Shown one piece after another: positions 25,324 through 34,176 of a stretch of DNA of 38,548 nt. The notes below the pieces were generated by a model. The model searched no databases, was not told the origin of the DNA, and worked only from the letters and a program-made list of their open reading frames with translations. Both the position numbers and the translations under genes were made by a program. The stretch comes from Burkholderiales bacterium. GTDB lineage: Bacteria; Pseudomonadota; Gammaproteobacteria; Burkholderiales; WYBJ01. The number at the start of each line of letters is the position of its first letter. Position 1 is the first letter of the stretch. Location of the stretch: NCBI GenBank assembly GCA_020848435.1, contig JADLAC010000068.1:1-38548 (forward strand), in the 5' to 3' direction.

Positions 25324-25337
25324 TTGAGCCGGATCAA
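25324..25337 (+). promoter_or_regulatory. FNR/Dnr/Nnr-type operator upstream of nnrS
   Basis: TTGAGCCGGATCAA matches the FNR/Dnr consensus TTGATNNNNATCAA at nine of ten defined bases. Its centre (25330.5) lies exactly 41.5 bases upstream of a start predicted from the -10 GATAAT at 25360-25365, the class II activator position. NnrS genes are known members of nitric-oxide or anaerobic regulons controlled by this protein family. Confidence 0.72.
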
Positions 25338-25359
25338 GTGCATCGAATCGCGGGGCGCG

Positions 25360-25365
25360 GATAAT
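25360..25365 (+). promoter_or_regulatory. -10 element (GATAAT) of the nnrS promoter
   Basis: GATAAT predicts transcription from about 25372. The missing -35 is replaced by the FNR-type box, as expected for an activated class II promoter. Confidence 0.55.
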
Positions 25366-25426
25366 CGGACGCATTCGAGCCGAGCCCTGCGCTAGGCAAG
25401 CATCCGTTCTTCGACTGGACCCTCTC

Positions 25427-26614
25427 ATGAGCAGCACCATGCGCTCGGGCAACGCCCCTCGGTCAAACGAGCTGGCCTTGTTCGCGTTGGGCTTTCGACC
25501 CTTCTACCTGTTGGCGGCCTTGGTCGCGGCCCTGAGCCTGCCCGTTTGGGCGGCGCAGTATTTCGGCGTGCTGCCCATGGTCGGGCTCGTCTCCGGAGTC
25601 GCCTGGCACACCCACGAGATGGTGTTCGGCTTCGCGATTGCCGTCATCACCGGGTTCCTCTTCACGGCGGTGCGCAACTGGACCGGGCTGCCGACGCCGA
25701 GCGGCCGGGGGCTGGCAGCGCTCGCGTGTCTGTGGGTCGCCGGCCGGATCGTGATGCTCACAGGACCGTCGCTGCTCGCCGCGCTGGTCGATGTCGCGTT
25801 CCTGCCGGCGGTCGCGTGGTCGCTGTGGCGGCCGCTGCACGCCGCGCGCAATCGCAACCAGTTCTTCGTCGCCATTCTCGCGGCGCTCGCCGCGGTGAAC
25901 GCCGTGTTCCACACGGGACACGCAGGCTTGATCGATGTCTCGCCCGTGCGCGCGATGCACATCGCATTGGCCATCGTGGTCATGATCGTCGCCATCATGG
26001 CGGGGCGGGTCATCCCCGCGTTCACGCGTAACGCCGTACCCGCGGCGCGCGTGCGCATGGTGCGAGGTCTCGACGCCGCATCCTTGGCTTGCCTGGCCGG
26101 CGCATTGATCGCGTGGCTGGCCGGCTTGCCTGCCTGGCTGGTCGTCCCGCTGGCGGTGGCCGCCGCCGTGACCCATGCCGCGCGGTTGTGGTCCTGGGAC
26201 CCGTGGTCGACGCGTCGCCAGCCGATCCTCTGGATCTTGCACGTGTCCTATGCATGGATTCCGGTCGGGATGCTGCTGCTGGCGCTTGCCGTGGCGGGTG
26301 TGGCCGGCACAACGGCGCTCGGCCTGCACGCGCTGGGCGCGGGTGCGGTCGGCGGCATGATCATCGGCATGATCACCCGCACCGCGCGCGGGCACACCGG
26401 CCGGCCGTTGCGCGTGGGTGCGAGCGAGACGCTCGCATATGCCCTGGTGCACTTGGCGGCGCTCATACGCGTGATCCTTCCGCTCCTATGGCCGCAGGCC
26501 TATGCCGCTGGCATCGTCGTCTCGGCGGCTCTGTGGTCGGCCGCGTTCGCGATCTACCTCGCGGTGTACGGGCCGTTTCTGCTCAAGGCGAGAGCCGACG
26601 GCAGGCCGGGCTGA
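25427..26614 (+). CDS. nnrS: NnrS family haem/copper membrane protein
   Basis: NnrS is an inner-membrane haem- and copper-containing protein induced during denitrification or nitrosative stress and thought to protect metabolism from nitric oxide. This 395-residue protein has about 12 hydrophobic segments. Family features are ALFALGFRPFYLLAAL, the histidine-bearing VAWHTHEMVFGFA, ITGFLFTAVRNWTGLPTP, MAGRVIPAFTRNAVP and GMIIGMITRTARGHTGRPL. The start ATG at 25427 has only a weak ribosome site; ATG 25439 is possible. No denitrification enzyme gene is in the window. Confidence 0.93.
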   Translation: MSSTMRSGNAPRSNELALFALGFRPFYLLAALVAALSLPVWAAQYFGVLPMVGLVSGVAWHTHEMVFGFAIAVITGFLFTAVRNWTGLPTPSGRGLAALACLWVAGRIVMLTGPSLLAALVDVAFLPAVAWSLWRPLHAARNRNQFFVAILAALAAVNAVFHTGHAGLIDVSPVRAMHIALAIVVMIVAIMAGRVIPAFTRNAVPAARVRMVRGLDAASLACLAGALIAWLAGLPAWLVVPLAVAAAVTHAARLWSWDPWSTRRQPILWILHVSYAWIPVGMLLLALAVAGVAGTTALGLHALGAGAVGGMIIGMITRTARGHTGRPLRVGASETLAYALVHLAALIRVILPLLWPQAYAAGIVVSAALWSAAFAIYLAVYGPFLLKARADGRPG

Positions 26615-26620
26615 GAGGCC

Positions 26621-26667
26621 TGACCCTGGTCCGACCCCGGTCCGAGACCCCGGTCCGACCCTGGTCC
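26621..26667. repeat. Mirror-like GGTCCGA repeat cluster
   Basis: GGTCC occurs at 26628, 26639, 26652 and 26663, spaced 11, 13 and 11 bases. Two similar 20-base units (CCCTGGTCCGACCCCGGTCC and CCCCGGTCCGACCCTGGTCC) flank GAGA. It lies in the gap after nnrS. It may be a small dispersed repeat; related GACCCCGGTT repeats occur near 38000. Confidence 0.6.
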
Positions 26668-26773
26668 CTCGCCAGTCCTACCCGGCGACCCGGCATCGTG
26701 TCCGTCGCACTGCGAGCCGCTATGATGTGATCTCGTCGCCCGATTCGGAGCGATTGTCGCAGTGGAGGCGCCG

Positions 26774-28138
26774 GTGCAAGACACCATCAAGTACGTGCTG
26801 GACGAGACCCGCATTCCGAAGTTCTGGTACAACATCGCCGCCGATTTGCCCGTGCCGCCCCCGCCGGTATTGCATCCGGGGACCCTGCAGCCCGTGACCG
26901 CGGCCGACCTGGCGGCGCTCTTCCCCGCCGAGCTGATCGCCCAGGAGGCGTCGACCGAGCGCGAAATCGAAATTCCCGAGCCGATACGCGATGTCTATCG
27001 GCAATGGCGGCCCAGCCCGCTCTACCGGGCCCGCCGGCTGGAACAGATGCTCGGGACGCCGGCCAGGATCTACTACAAGTACGAGGGCGTATCGCCCGCC
27101 GGCAGTCACAAGCCCAACACCGCGGTCGCACAGGCGTTCTACAACAAGCAAGCCGGCATCAAGCGCCTCGCCACCGAAACAGGCGCGGGACAGTGGGGCT
27201 CGTCGCTCGCGTTCGCTGGCGCTGTGTTCGGGCTGGAGGTGCGGGTGTTCATGGTGCGGGTGTCGTACGAGCAAAAGCCGTACCGCCGTGCCCTGATGGA
27301 AGCCTACGGTGCGCGCTGCGTGGCTTCACCCTCGGACGAGACCGCCTCGGGGCGTGCCGTGCTCGCCTCGAACGCGCGCCACCCCGGCAGTCTCGGCATC
27401 GCGATCTCGGAAGCCGTGGAGCTTGCCGTGCAGCGCGAGGACACCAAGTATGCGCTCGGCTCGGTGCTCAATCACGTCCTCTTGCACCAGACGGTGGTGG
27501 GCAAGGAAGCGCTCGCCCAGCTCATGATGGCGGATGACTATCCGGATGTCATCGTCGCTTGCACCGGGGGCGGGTCGAACTTCGCCGGCATCGCTTTCCC
27601 TTTCATCGGCGCCCAGCTTCGCGGCGGCAGGAAAGTGCGCGTGGTCGCGGTCGAGCCGGCGGCGTGCCCCAGCCTCACGCGCGGCAAGTACGCCTACGAT
27701 TTCGGCGACACCGGGCGCCTCACCCCGCTCACCAAGATGCACACGCTCGGCTCCTCGTTCACGCCGCCCGGCTTTCATGCCGGCGGACTGCGCTATCACG
27801 GCATGGCGCCGCTGGTCAGTCATCTGAAGGAGCTCGGCCTGATCGAGGCGATCGCCTGTTCGCAGCTCGAATGCTTCGAGGCCGGTTTGCGCTTCGCGCG
27901 TGCCGAGGGCATCGTGCCCGCGCCGGAGGCCAATCACGCCGTGCGCGGCGCCATCAAGGAAGCGTTGCGCTGCAAGATCGAAGGCAAAGCCGAAACCATC
28001 CTGTTCAACCTCTGCGGCCACGGCCACTTCGACATGCAGGCCTATATCGATCACCTCGGCGGCAAGCTCACCGACCAATCGTACGACGAAGCCGAGTTGG
28101 CCATGGCGCTGGCCGGCCTGCCGGCGGTGAGCGCTTGA
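26774..28138 (+). CDS. TrpB2-type tryptophan synthase beta chain
   Basis: This 454-residue PLP enzyme belongs to the TrpB2 branch, which makes tryptophan from indole and serine without a tight TrpA partner and is often a stand-alone gene. Family features are TIKYVLDETRIPKFWYNIAA at the N-terminus, the PLP lysine K113 in GSHKPNTA, ETGAGQWGSSLAFAG and the phosphate-binding CTGGGSNFAG. I chose GTG 26774 because GGAGG lies five to six bases upstream; GTG 26762 would overlap it. No trpA or other trp gene is nearby, so it may salvage indole. The next gene overlaps its stop. Confidence 0.9.
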   Translation: MQDTIKYVLDETRIPKFWYNIAADLPVPPPPVLHPGTLQPVTAADLAALFPAELIAQEASTEREIEIPEPIRDVYRQWRPSPLYRARRLEQMLGTPARIYYKYEGVSPAGSHKPNTAVAQAFYNKQAGIKRLATETGAGQWGSSLAFAGAVFGLEVRVFMVRVSYEQKPYRRALMEAYGARCVASPSDETASGRAVLASNARHPGSLGIAISEAVELAVQREDTKYALGSVLNHVLLHQTVVGKEALAQLMMADDYPDVIVACTGGGSNFAGIAFPFIGAQLRGGRKVRVVAVEPAACPSLTRGKYAYDFGDTGRLTPLTKMHTLGSSFTPPGFHAGGLRYHGMAPLVSHLKELGLIEAIACSQLECFEAGLRFARAEGIVPAPEANHAVRGAIKEALRCKIEGKAETILFNLCGHGHFDMQAYIDHLGGKLTDQSYDEAELAMALAGLPAVSA

Positions 28139-29325
28139 TCCGACAGCGAACCGGGCGAGCGCGCATGGCGCTGTTCGGCCTGGGTTGCGCCGCCATGCTT
28201 GCAGCATCGCCGCGCCTCGCCGCGCAGGAGTGCGTGGCGGTCGGCGCTTGGGCCGCGCCGGTCGAAGGACGCATCCGCTCCCTCGGCTGGAAGGAGGTTC
28301 TGGAGCAGGCGGCGGCACGCGCCGTGGTGCTGCTTGGCGAGCTGCACGATCGCGCCGAGCACCACCGCTGGCAGTTGCAGATGATGGCGGCGCTACGCGC
28401 GCGGCGCGCCGACATGGTGCTCGGATTCGAGATGTTCCCACGCCGGGTGCAGCCGGTGTTGAATCGCTGGGTAGCGGGCGAGCTGAGCGAGGCCCAGTTC
28501 CTGCGCGAGAGCGACTGGGCGCGCGTGTGGGGGTTCGAGACCGAGCATTATCTGCCGCTGTTCCATTTCGCGCGTATGAACCGCATTCCCATGGTGGCTT
28601 TGAACGTGGAGCGCAGCCTCATTCGCGAGATCGGCCGTAAGGGGGCCGACGCGCTGGCCGAGAGCGCACGCGAAGGCGTGGGACGGCCGCAGCCGGCAAG
28701 CGCCGAGTACCTGCGCGATTTGCACAGCGTGTACGTCGAGCATGCGACAGCAAGTCCTGGTGCCGGCCTGGAGGATCCGGGGTTCCTGCGTTTCGTCGAC
28801 GGACAGTTGATGTGGGATCGGGCGATGGCCGAGGCCATCCGCGGCGCGCGCGAGCGCCATCCCGGCCATCAAGTGGTCGCCGTGATGGGCCGAGGCCACA
28901 CGGGGCGCCACGCGGTGCCGCAGCAGCTACGCACCCTTGGGATCGCGGATGTCATGGTGCTGCTGCCATGGGAGCGCGACGCGGCTTGCAAGCGGCTCCA
29001 GCCCGGGATCGCGGACGCGCTGTTCGGAGTGGAAAGCGAGCGTGCCGAGGGCGCAAGCGAACGGCCGCGGCTCGGGGTCGTGCTCGGCGGCGGCGACGGC
29101 GCCGCGGTGCGCATCGATCGCGTGGCCGAGGGCTCGGTCGCCGCGCAAGCGGGCTTGCGCGCGGGCGATGTGGTGGTGGCGATAGCCGGCACTGATGTGC
29201 GCGCCAGCGCTGATGTGATCGCCGCGGTCGCGCGGCAAGCGCCCGGTACCTGGTTGCCCCTGCGTGTGCGGCGTGACGGCACGGAGATCGAGCTCGTGGC
29301 GAAGTTTCCCGCTCGCCCATCCTGA
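28135..29325 (+). CDS. ChaN-family exported protein with C-terminal PDZ domain
   Basis: This protein of about 396 residues has a signal peptide, a ChaN/Tiki-like domain and a PDZ domain. ChaN relatives are proposed to bind haem or act as metal-dependent hydrolases. The conserved LLGELHD (E69, H71) and EHH (H76, H77) are present, as are GFEMFPRRVQPVL and VVAVMGRGHTGRHAVP. The PDZ part runs from about residue 305, with GSVAAQAGLRAGDVVVAIAG. I favour TTG 28135, which overlaps the TrpB2 stop and supplies the basic n-region RQRTGRAR; ATG 28165 would give a signal without positive charge. No lipobox cysteine is evident. It precedes an M1-type protease, probably in one operon. Confidence 0.8.
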   Translation: MIRQRTGRARMALFGLGCAAMLAASPRLAAQECVAVGAWAAPVEGRIRSLGWKEVLEQAAARAVVLLGELHDRAEHHRWQLQMMAALRARRADMVLGFEMFPRRVQPVLNRWVAGELSEAQFLRESDWARVWGFETEHYLPLFHFARMNRIPMVALNVERSLIREIGRKGADALAESAREGVGRPQPASAEYLRDLHSVYVEHATASPGAGLEDPGFLRFVDGQLMWDRAMAEAIRGARERHPGHQVVAVMGRGHTGRHAVPQQLRTLGIADVMVLLPWERDAACKRLQPGIADALFGVESERAEGASERPRLGVVLGGGDGAAVRIDRVAEGSVAAQAGLRAGDVVVAIAGTDVRASADVIAAVARQAPGTWLPLRVRRDGTEIELVAKFPARPS

Positions 29326-29437
29326 TGGCCCGGAGCAGAAAATCGAGCACCGAATCGGCTCCGAAACCGAGATTCATCGGGACGTAGAGGCGCTCGTAGG
29401 CGGCGTCACGCTGCAAGCGCCATTGCGACTCAGGCCG

Positions 29438-31489
29438 ATGCGAGGCGTGATTGCATACTGTCGGGCGCGCCGCGGGGACTGGTGGGCGCGAGCGCTGCTG
29501 GCGCTCGCCTGCCTGGCAGCGGCCAACGTGCGCGCCGCGGTAGCGCCTGCCCATTACGACCTCGAAGTGCTGCTCGATCCCGCCGCAAGCACAATCGAGG
29601 TCCGCGGCACGCTTCGCATCCCGCCCGGCAAGCCGGCCAGCGTGGTGCTCGGCATCCACGCCGAGCAGGTCGTGCTCGAGCGCGACGGCCAGGCGCTCAA
29701 GCCCGAGCGCACGGGCCCGAATGCGCCGTGGCGCTGGCAACTGCGAGCGCGCGCCGAGGGCCCATCCAGCGTGCGCTTCGCCTATGTCGGACAGCTGCGA
29801 GCGCTCGATCCGGCGCTCGATCATCGCCAGGTCCTCGCGTTGACACACGCTGTCGCCGGCGCCGACGGGGCATACCTGCCTGCCTCGTCCGCCTGGTACC
29901 CGCAGGTCGACGCGATGCCCGTCACTTATCGGCTCGGCATCGCGGTGCCGGCGGGCTTTCGCGCCGTGAGCTCGGGAACGCTCGTGCAGGAGTCGCTGTC
30001 CGCGCCAGGCGTGCGCGCGGTGTTCGAATCGCCCGGTACGGTTGCGGGTATCGATTTGATCGCCGGCCCCTACCGGGTCACGGAGCGCATGTTGATGCTC
30101 GGCGCCGAACGCAGCGTGCGCGTACGCACGTATTTTCACGCCGAGCTGCAGGCGCTGGCGGAGGGCTATCTCGATTCGGCGGCGCGCTATATCGAGCGCT
30201 ACGATCGCGCGATCGGCAGTTATGCTTACGCCGCGTACAACATCGTATCCGCACCGTTGCCGGCCGGGTTCGGCATGCCCGGCATCGCCTACCTCGGGCG
30301 CGAAGTCATCCGCTTGCCTTTCATTCGCGCCACGTCGCTGGGCCACGAGGTGCTGCACGACTGGTGGGGCAACGGCGTCTATCCCGACTATGCGCACGGC
30401 AATTGGGCCGAAGGGCTCACCACCTTTCTGGCCGATTACGCCTTCCAGGAAGACGCCGGCGCTGGCGCGGCGCGCGCGATGCGCCTAGGCTGGTTGCGCG
30501 ACTACGCCGCCGTTCCTGCCGAGCAGGATCGTGCGCTGACGACGTTCGTATCGCGCCGTCATGGCAGCGACCAGATCCTTGGCTACAACAAGACGGCATT
30601 CGTGTTCTTCATGTTGCGCGATCGGATCGGCGCCGAGCGATTCGATGCCGCGCTGCGCCGTTTTTGGTCGGCGTATCGCGGCCAGACGGCGGGCTGGATG
30701 GAGCTCGAGCATGTGTTCGAGGCGCTTGCCGACGCCGGGTTGCGCGACTTCTTTCGTCAATGGCTGGAGCGTAAGGGCGCGCCGGCCATCGAGCTGGTTT
30801 TCGCGCGCCGCTTGTCCGGCTCGGGGTCGGAACGCATCGACATCGCCGTGCGCCAGTCGGCGCCGCACTACCGTTTGCGCGTGCCGATTCGCGTGCACCT
30901 GGAAAACGGCGACACCATCGACGCAGAGTTGGACTTGCATGCGGTGCAAGCTCGGCTGCGCCTGGACCTGCCCGCGCGCGCGCGCGCCGTATCGCTCGAC
31001 CCGGATTTCCGCATCTTCCGGCGCCTCGATCCGGAAGAAATCGCACCGATCCTGCGCCAGGTGATGCTCGATCCACGCACCCGCGTGGTCGCGAGCACGG
31101 ACCCACCCGTGCGAGCGGCGGCCCTGGCCCTGGCGCAGGCAACGCTGGAGCAAGGCGCCCGCGGCGAGGCGGCCGTTACCGAGGTGGCATCGCCGCTCAT
31201 GATCGTCGGCTTGCACGCGGAGGTCGGTGCGATGCTCGAGCGCTTGCGCCTGCCCGGCGTGCCCGCGAAGCTGCGTCAAACGGAGCGCGCCTATGCCTAC
31301 GCCGGGCGCGCGCCTGACGGTCGCAACTTTCTCGTGGCGAGCGCGCCCGATGTCGCCTCGCTCGCGGCGCTGGCGCGAGCGCTGCCGCACCTGGGCGCGC
31401 AAAGCTATGCGCTATTCGAAGGCGCGCGGTCGATCGAGCGCGGCGTGTGGCCTGCGAGCGCGCCGCGCGTGCCCGTCACCGGACCATGA
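29438..31489 (+). CDS. Exported M1-fold metalloprotease with atypical active site
   Basis: This 683-residue protein begins with a signal peptide (RARRGDWWARALLALACLAA, then NVRAA) and a beta-rich N-domain. The zinc motif is H303-E-V-L-H307, with E325 as probable third ligand in NWAEGLTTFLADY. M1 aminopeptidases normally have 18 residues between HEXXH and this Glu; here there are 17. The GAMEN exopeptidase motif is also not seen: the corresponding stretch reads AGFGMPGIAYLGREVI. It may therefore be an endopeptidase or have altered substrate choice. The GYNKTAFVFFML stretch fits the M1 helical part. It follows the ChaN-PDZ gene by 112 bases, a pairing I recall from other betaproteobacteria. No strong ribosome site is visible. 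Confidence 0.82.
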   Translation: MRGVIAYCRARRGDWWARALLALACLAAANVRAAVAPAHYDLEVLLDPAASTIEVRGTLRIPPGKPASVVLGIHAEQVVLERDGQALKPERTGPNAPWRWQLRARAEGPSSVRFAYVGQLRALDPALDHRQVLALTHAVAGADGAYLPASSAWYPQVDAMPVTYRLGIAVPAGFRAVSSGTLVQESLSAPGVRAVFESPGTVAGIDLIAGPYRVTERMLMLGAERSVRVRTYFHAELQALAEGYLDSAARYIERYDRAIGSYAYAAYNIVSAPLPAGFGMPGIAYLGREVIRLPFIRATSLGHEVLHDWWGNGVYPDYAHGNWAEGLTTFLADYAFQEDAGAGAARAMRLGWLRDYAAVPAEQDRALTTFVSRRHGSDQILGYNKTAFVFFMLRDRIGAERFDAALRRFWSAYRGQTAGWMELEHVFEALADAGLRDFFRQWLERKGAPAIELVFARRLSGSGSERIDIAVRQSAPHYRLRVPIRVHLENGDTIDAELDLHAVQARLRLDLPARARAVSLDPDFRIFRRLDPEEIAPILRQVMLDPRTRVVASTDPPVRAAALALAQATLEQGARGEAAVTEVASPLMIVGLHAEVGAMLERLRLPGVPAKLRQTERAYAYAGRAPDGRNFLVASAPDVASLAALARALPHLGAQSYALFEGARSIERGVWPASAPRVPVTGP

Positions 31490-31518
31490 CGCTCGGCTGA
31501 TAGCGTGTGCGCCGCGGC

Positions 31519-32136
31519 TCAGCCGCCGCGCTTTCCCCAAAGCTGCTCGAGCCGTGCGTCGCGGCCGCAATTGGCGCGGTAGAATTTGTAGCGCAGCGGG
31601 TTTTTCTTGTAATAGTCCTGGTGATAATCCTCGGCCGGATAGAACGTTGAGGCGGGCGTGATCTCCGTGACGATCGGGGCCTTGAAGGACTTGGTACGAT
31701 CGATCTCGGCCCGCGAAGCTTGCGCCAAGCGGCGCTGTTCGTCGTTGTGGAAGAAGATTCCGCTGCGATACTGCGAGCCGTGGTCGCAGAACTGGGCATT
31801 CGGGGTGGTCGGATCGATATTGCGCCAGAACACTTCCAACAGCCGCGGGTAGGAGATCTTGCTCGGGTCGTAGACCACCTGCACGGCTTCCGTGTGTCCA
31901 GTGGTGCCCGCGGAGACTTCCTCGTAGGTCGGATTCTTCTTCTGGCCGCCGATGTAACCGGAGGTGGTGGAGATCACGCCGGGCAGCACGTCGTAGGGCG
32001 GCTCCATGCACCAGAAACAGCCGCCGGCAAAAGTCGCGACCTCGGTGCGAGCCGCGGGCTTGGGCTGGGCCAGCACGGTCGTGACCGACAGCGCCCAGAC
32101 AGCGATGACGATGAGGGAACGCAAGGCGATGTTCAT
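31519..32136 (-). CDS. msrA: Exported peptide-methionine (S)-S-oxide reductase
   Basis: MsrA reduces the S-epimer of methionine sulfoxide in proteins. This 205-residue version has an N-terminal signal peptide (about residues 1-23, ALRSLIVIAVWALSVTTVLA) and should act in the periplasm. The catalytic motif is GGCFWCMEPPYD, with C40 as nucleophile. The stretch GTTGHTEAVQVVYDP carries the conserved Glu, and NCGRDARLEQLWG near the C-terminus supplies a likely resolving cysteine. I chose ATG 32136 because it gives the signal peptide; the longer frame upstream is not family-like. It is divergent from the Rossmann/DUF2520 gene. Confidence 0.94.
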   Translation of the reverse strand: MNIALRSLIVIAVWALSVTTVLAQPKPAARTEVATFAGGCFWCMEPPYDVLPGVISTTSGYIGGQKKNPTYEEVSAGTTGHTEAVQVVYDPSKISYPRLLEVFWRNIDPTTPNAQFCDHGSQYRSGIFFHNDEQRRLAQASRAEIDRTKSFKAPIVTEITPASTFYPAEDYHQDYYKKNPLRYKFYRANCGRDARLEQLWGKRGG

Positions 32137-32258
32137 GGGAGAGAGGTCCTCGCTCGGAATCCGCCCCGGGCAGCGGCGCCATCCATCGTGCCGCAAACAC
32201 CTGGTGACGGCAACAACGATTACATTACAGCGCTGGCCGCTTTTCTCGGGAGATGGCG

Positions 32259-33128
32259 ATGAGAACACTCAATATCGTCGGCTGCGGCCGGGCCGGCCGG
32301 ACCTTCACTCGGCTGTTCCGCCAGGCGCATGCATTCCTGGTGCAGGACTTGCACGATGTCAACCAGGCCGCGGCGCGCGCATGCGCACAGTTTGCCGATG
32401 GCGGGCGGCCGGTACGCGACCTCGCCGCAATGCGTCCGGCGCAGGTATGGCTGATCGCCACGCCCGACGACGCCATCGTCGATACCGCGGCGCGGCTCGT
32501 AACCGAGGCGTGCATCGCGCCGGGAAACGTCGTGGTGCACCTGAGCGGGGCGACGCCGTCGCTCGACATGGAAGCCGTGATTGAGCACGGCGCGCACGCC
32601 GGCAGCTTTCACCCGCTCAAGACCTTCGCCGACCCGGGATATGCCGCGGGCTCGTTCGCGGGCACCTACGTCGCGCTCGAAGGCGACAAGAAGGCGCTCA
32701 AGATCCTGCGCGTGGCGCTGCGCAAGATCGGCGCGCGCGTGTTCGAGATCGAGCCGCACGCCAAGGTGCACTACCACGCCGGCAGCGTCATGGTGTGCAA
32801 CTACCTCACGGCGGTGCTCGAGGCGGGACTACGCTGTTACGAGCACGCCGGGATCAAGCTCGAGACGGCCTACAAGCTGATGGAGCCGTTGGTGCGCGAG
32901 ACCGTGGACAATGTCTTTCGGGTCGGCACGGTGCGCGCACTGACGGGACCGATCGCGCGCGGCGACGATGCGCTCGTCGCACGGCAACTTCGCGCCGTGC
33001 GTGCGCATGACCGCAACCTCGGGGCGCTTTACCGCGAGCTCGGCCGGGTCGCGCTCGACTTGGCCCGCAGCCAAGGCGGCGCCGAGGCGCGCAACCTCGC
33101 CAGGATCGCGCGGCTGCTGCGGGAATGA
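32259..33128 (+). CDS. Rossmann-like and DUF2520 domain protein
   Basis: This 289-residue protein has an N-terminal NAD(P)-binding Rossmann fold (IVGCGRAGRTFTRLF) and a C-terminal helical DUF2520 domain, the plan of ketopantoate-reductase-like and prephenate-dehydrogenase-like proteins. Family features are VHLSGATPSLDM, GSFHPLKTFADP, HYHAGSVMVCNYLTA and RALTGPIARGD. The substrate of this family is not established. I chose ATG 32259, which sits six bases after GGGAG; the ATG at 32253 would be too close to it. The 122-base gap to msrA holds the divergent promoters. Confidence 0.87.
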   Translation: MRTLNIVGCGRAGRTFTRLFRQAHAFLVQDLHDVNQAAARACAQFADGGRPVRDLAAMRPAQVWLIATPDDAIVDTAARLVTEACIAPGNVVVHLSGATPSLDMEAVIEHGAHAGSFHPLKTFADPGYAAGSFAGTYVALEGDKKALKILRVALRKIGARVFEIEPHAKVHYHAGSVMVCNYLTAVLEAGLRCYEHAGIKLETAYKLMEPLVRETVDNVFRVGTVRALTGPIARGDDALVARQLRAVRAHDRNLGALYRELGRVALDLARSQGGAEARNLARIARLLRE

Positions 33129-33300
33129 GCCGCGCCGGGCGGTAGCGCGAAGCTCGCACTGAGGACGCCGGCGGACGAACCGGTAAGCATCGGATTCGAA
33201 GCGACATATATCGGCATGCGCGAGCGCGCTCAGAATGCGGTGGTTTTCGACCGACGCGGCGCTGCGCACGATGCTGCTGCCGCGGCAATCGCACGCGCTC

Positions 33301-34176
33301 TCAAGACCCCGTCGGGTCCTTCGGCGTGACGGCGCCGGCACCTTCGTCGCGGGCGCGGTCTTGCAGCAGGCAGTACAAGAGGTCCCGGTCGCTGGGCGTG
33401 AGGGTCGTCGAGACGTCGGTCTGCACGAAGTGCAGCTTGAAGGCGTGCACCGCCGCGTCCCGATTGCCGAGGTCGTAGCCGAGCGCTTGCAGCCCCACCC
33501 GGGCATCGAAATCCGCCGGCGCGCTCGGATAGGGCGGGTCGCACCACAGTCCGAAGCCTTGTTGTGCGAGTACGCGCCACGGAAAGCGCGCGCTCGGATC
33601 GACTTTGCGCCCGGGCGCGACGTCGGCGTGACCGAGGAAGTTGGCGCGCGGCAAGCGGTAGCGTGCCTTGATATCCGCGAGCAAGCCGAGCAAGGCGCCG
33701 ATTTGCGCCGCGGGAAAGGGCTCGTCGCCGTCGTTGTCGAGCTCGATGCCGATCGACGACGAATTGAGGTCGGCATCGGCGCCCCAGCGCGAGCGGCCCG
33801 CATGCCAGGCACGGTGCCGCTCATCGACGAGCTGGTAGATCCTGCCATCGCGGCCAACGAGATAATGCGCGCTCACCTCCCGTAGCGGATCGGTCAACGT
33901 CCGCAACGCTTCGTCCGCACTGCCGTCGCTGGTATGGTGCAGCACGACGTAGCTCGGGCGGCGTTCGTTGAAGTTGGGCGAGCCGACCCATTCGGCGGGA
34001 TAGCCGATCCGCGACGGCGCCGGCGCACACGCCGTCAGGCCGAGCGCCAGTGCGTACGCTCCGATCCTCGCCGGCCGGGCAGCCGCCGGGATTCGCCGGC
34101 GTCCGAGGCGACGGCGCCCACTCGATTCGGGAGGTGCCGTAGCCGCTGCGTTGGGATCAGGTCGTGCACGGTGCAT
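33301..34176 (-). CDS. AmiD-like N-acetylmuramoyl-L-alanine amidase lipoprotein
   Basis: This 291-residue protein has an amidase_2 domain that cleaves the amide between MurNAc and the peptide stem. Zinc-binding features are YVVLHHTSDGS, the HAGRSRWG region and HADVAPGRKVDP. A lipobox is seen at LGLTAC, giving lipidated C50 and an outer-membrane place like AmiD. The n-region before the hydrophobic segment is unusually long (about 35 residues) and arginine-rich. The ATG at 34176 and the only other in-frame start (GTG 34215) both lie inside a dispersed repeat. No in-frame ATG, GTG or TTG occurs between 34176 and the lipobox, so the repeat supplies the start. No ribosome site is visible. Confidence 0.85.
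   Translation of the reverse strand: MHRARPDPNAAATAPPESSGRRRLGRRRIPAAARPARIGAYALALGLTACAPAPSRIGYPAEWVGSPNFNERRPSYVVLHHTSDGSADEALRTLTDPLREVSAHYLVGRDGRIYQLVDERHRAWHAGRSRWGADADLNSSSIGIELDNDGDEPFPAAQIGALLGLLADIKARYRLPRANFLGHADVAPGRKVDPSARFPWRVLAQQGFGLWCDPPYPSAPADFDARVGLQALGYDLGNRDAAVHAFKLHFVQTDVSTTLTPSDRDLLYCLLQDRARDEGAGAVTPKDPTGS

Larger units (their letters stand above)
25184..25426. other. Upstream region of nnrS
   Basis: A 243-base gap containing the FNR-type box and -10 element described separately. The segment before 25320 holds nothing recognised. Confidence 0.5.
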
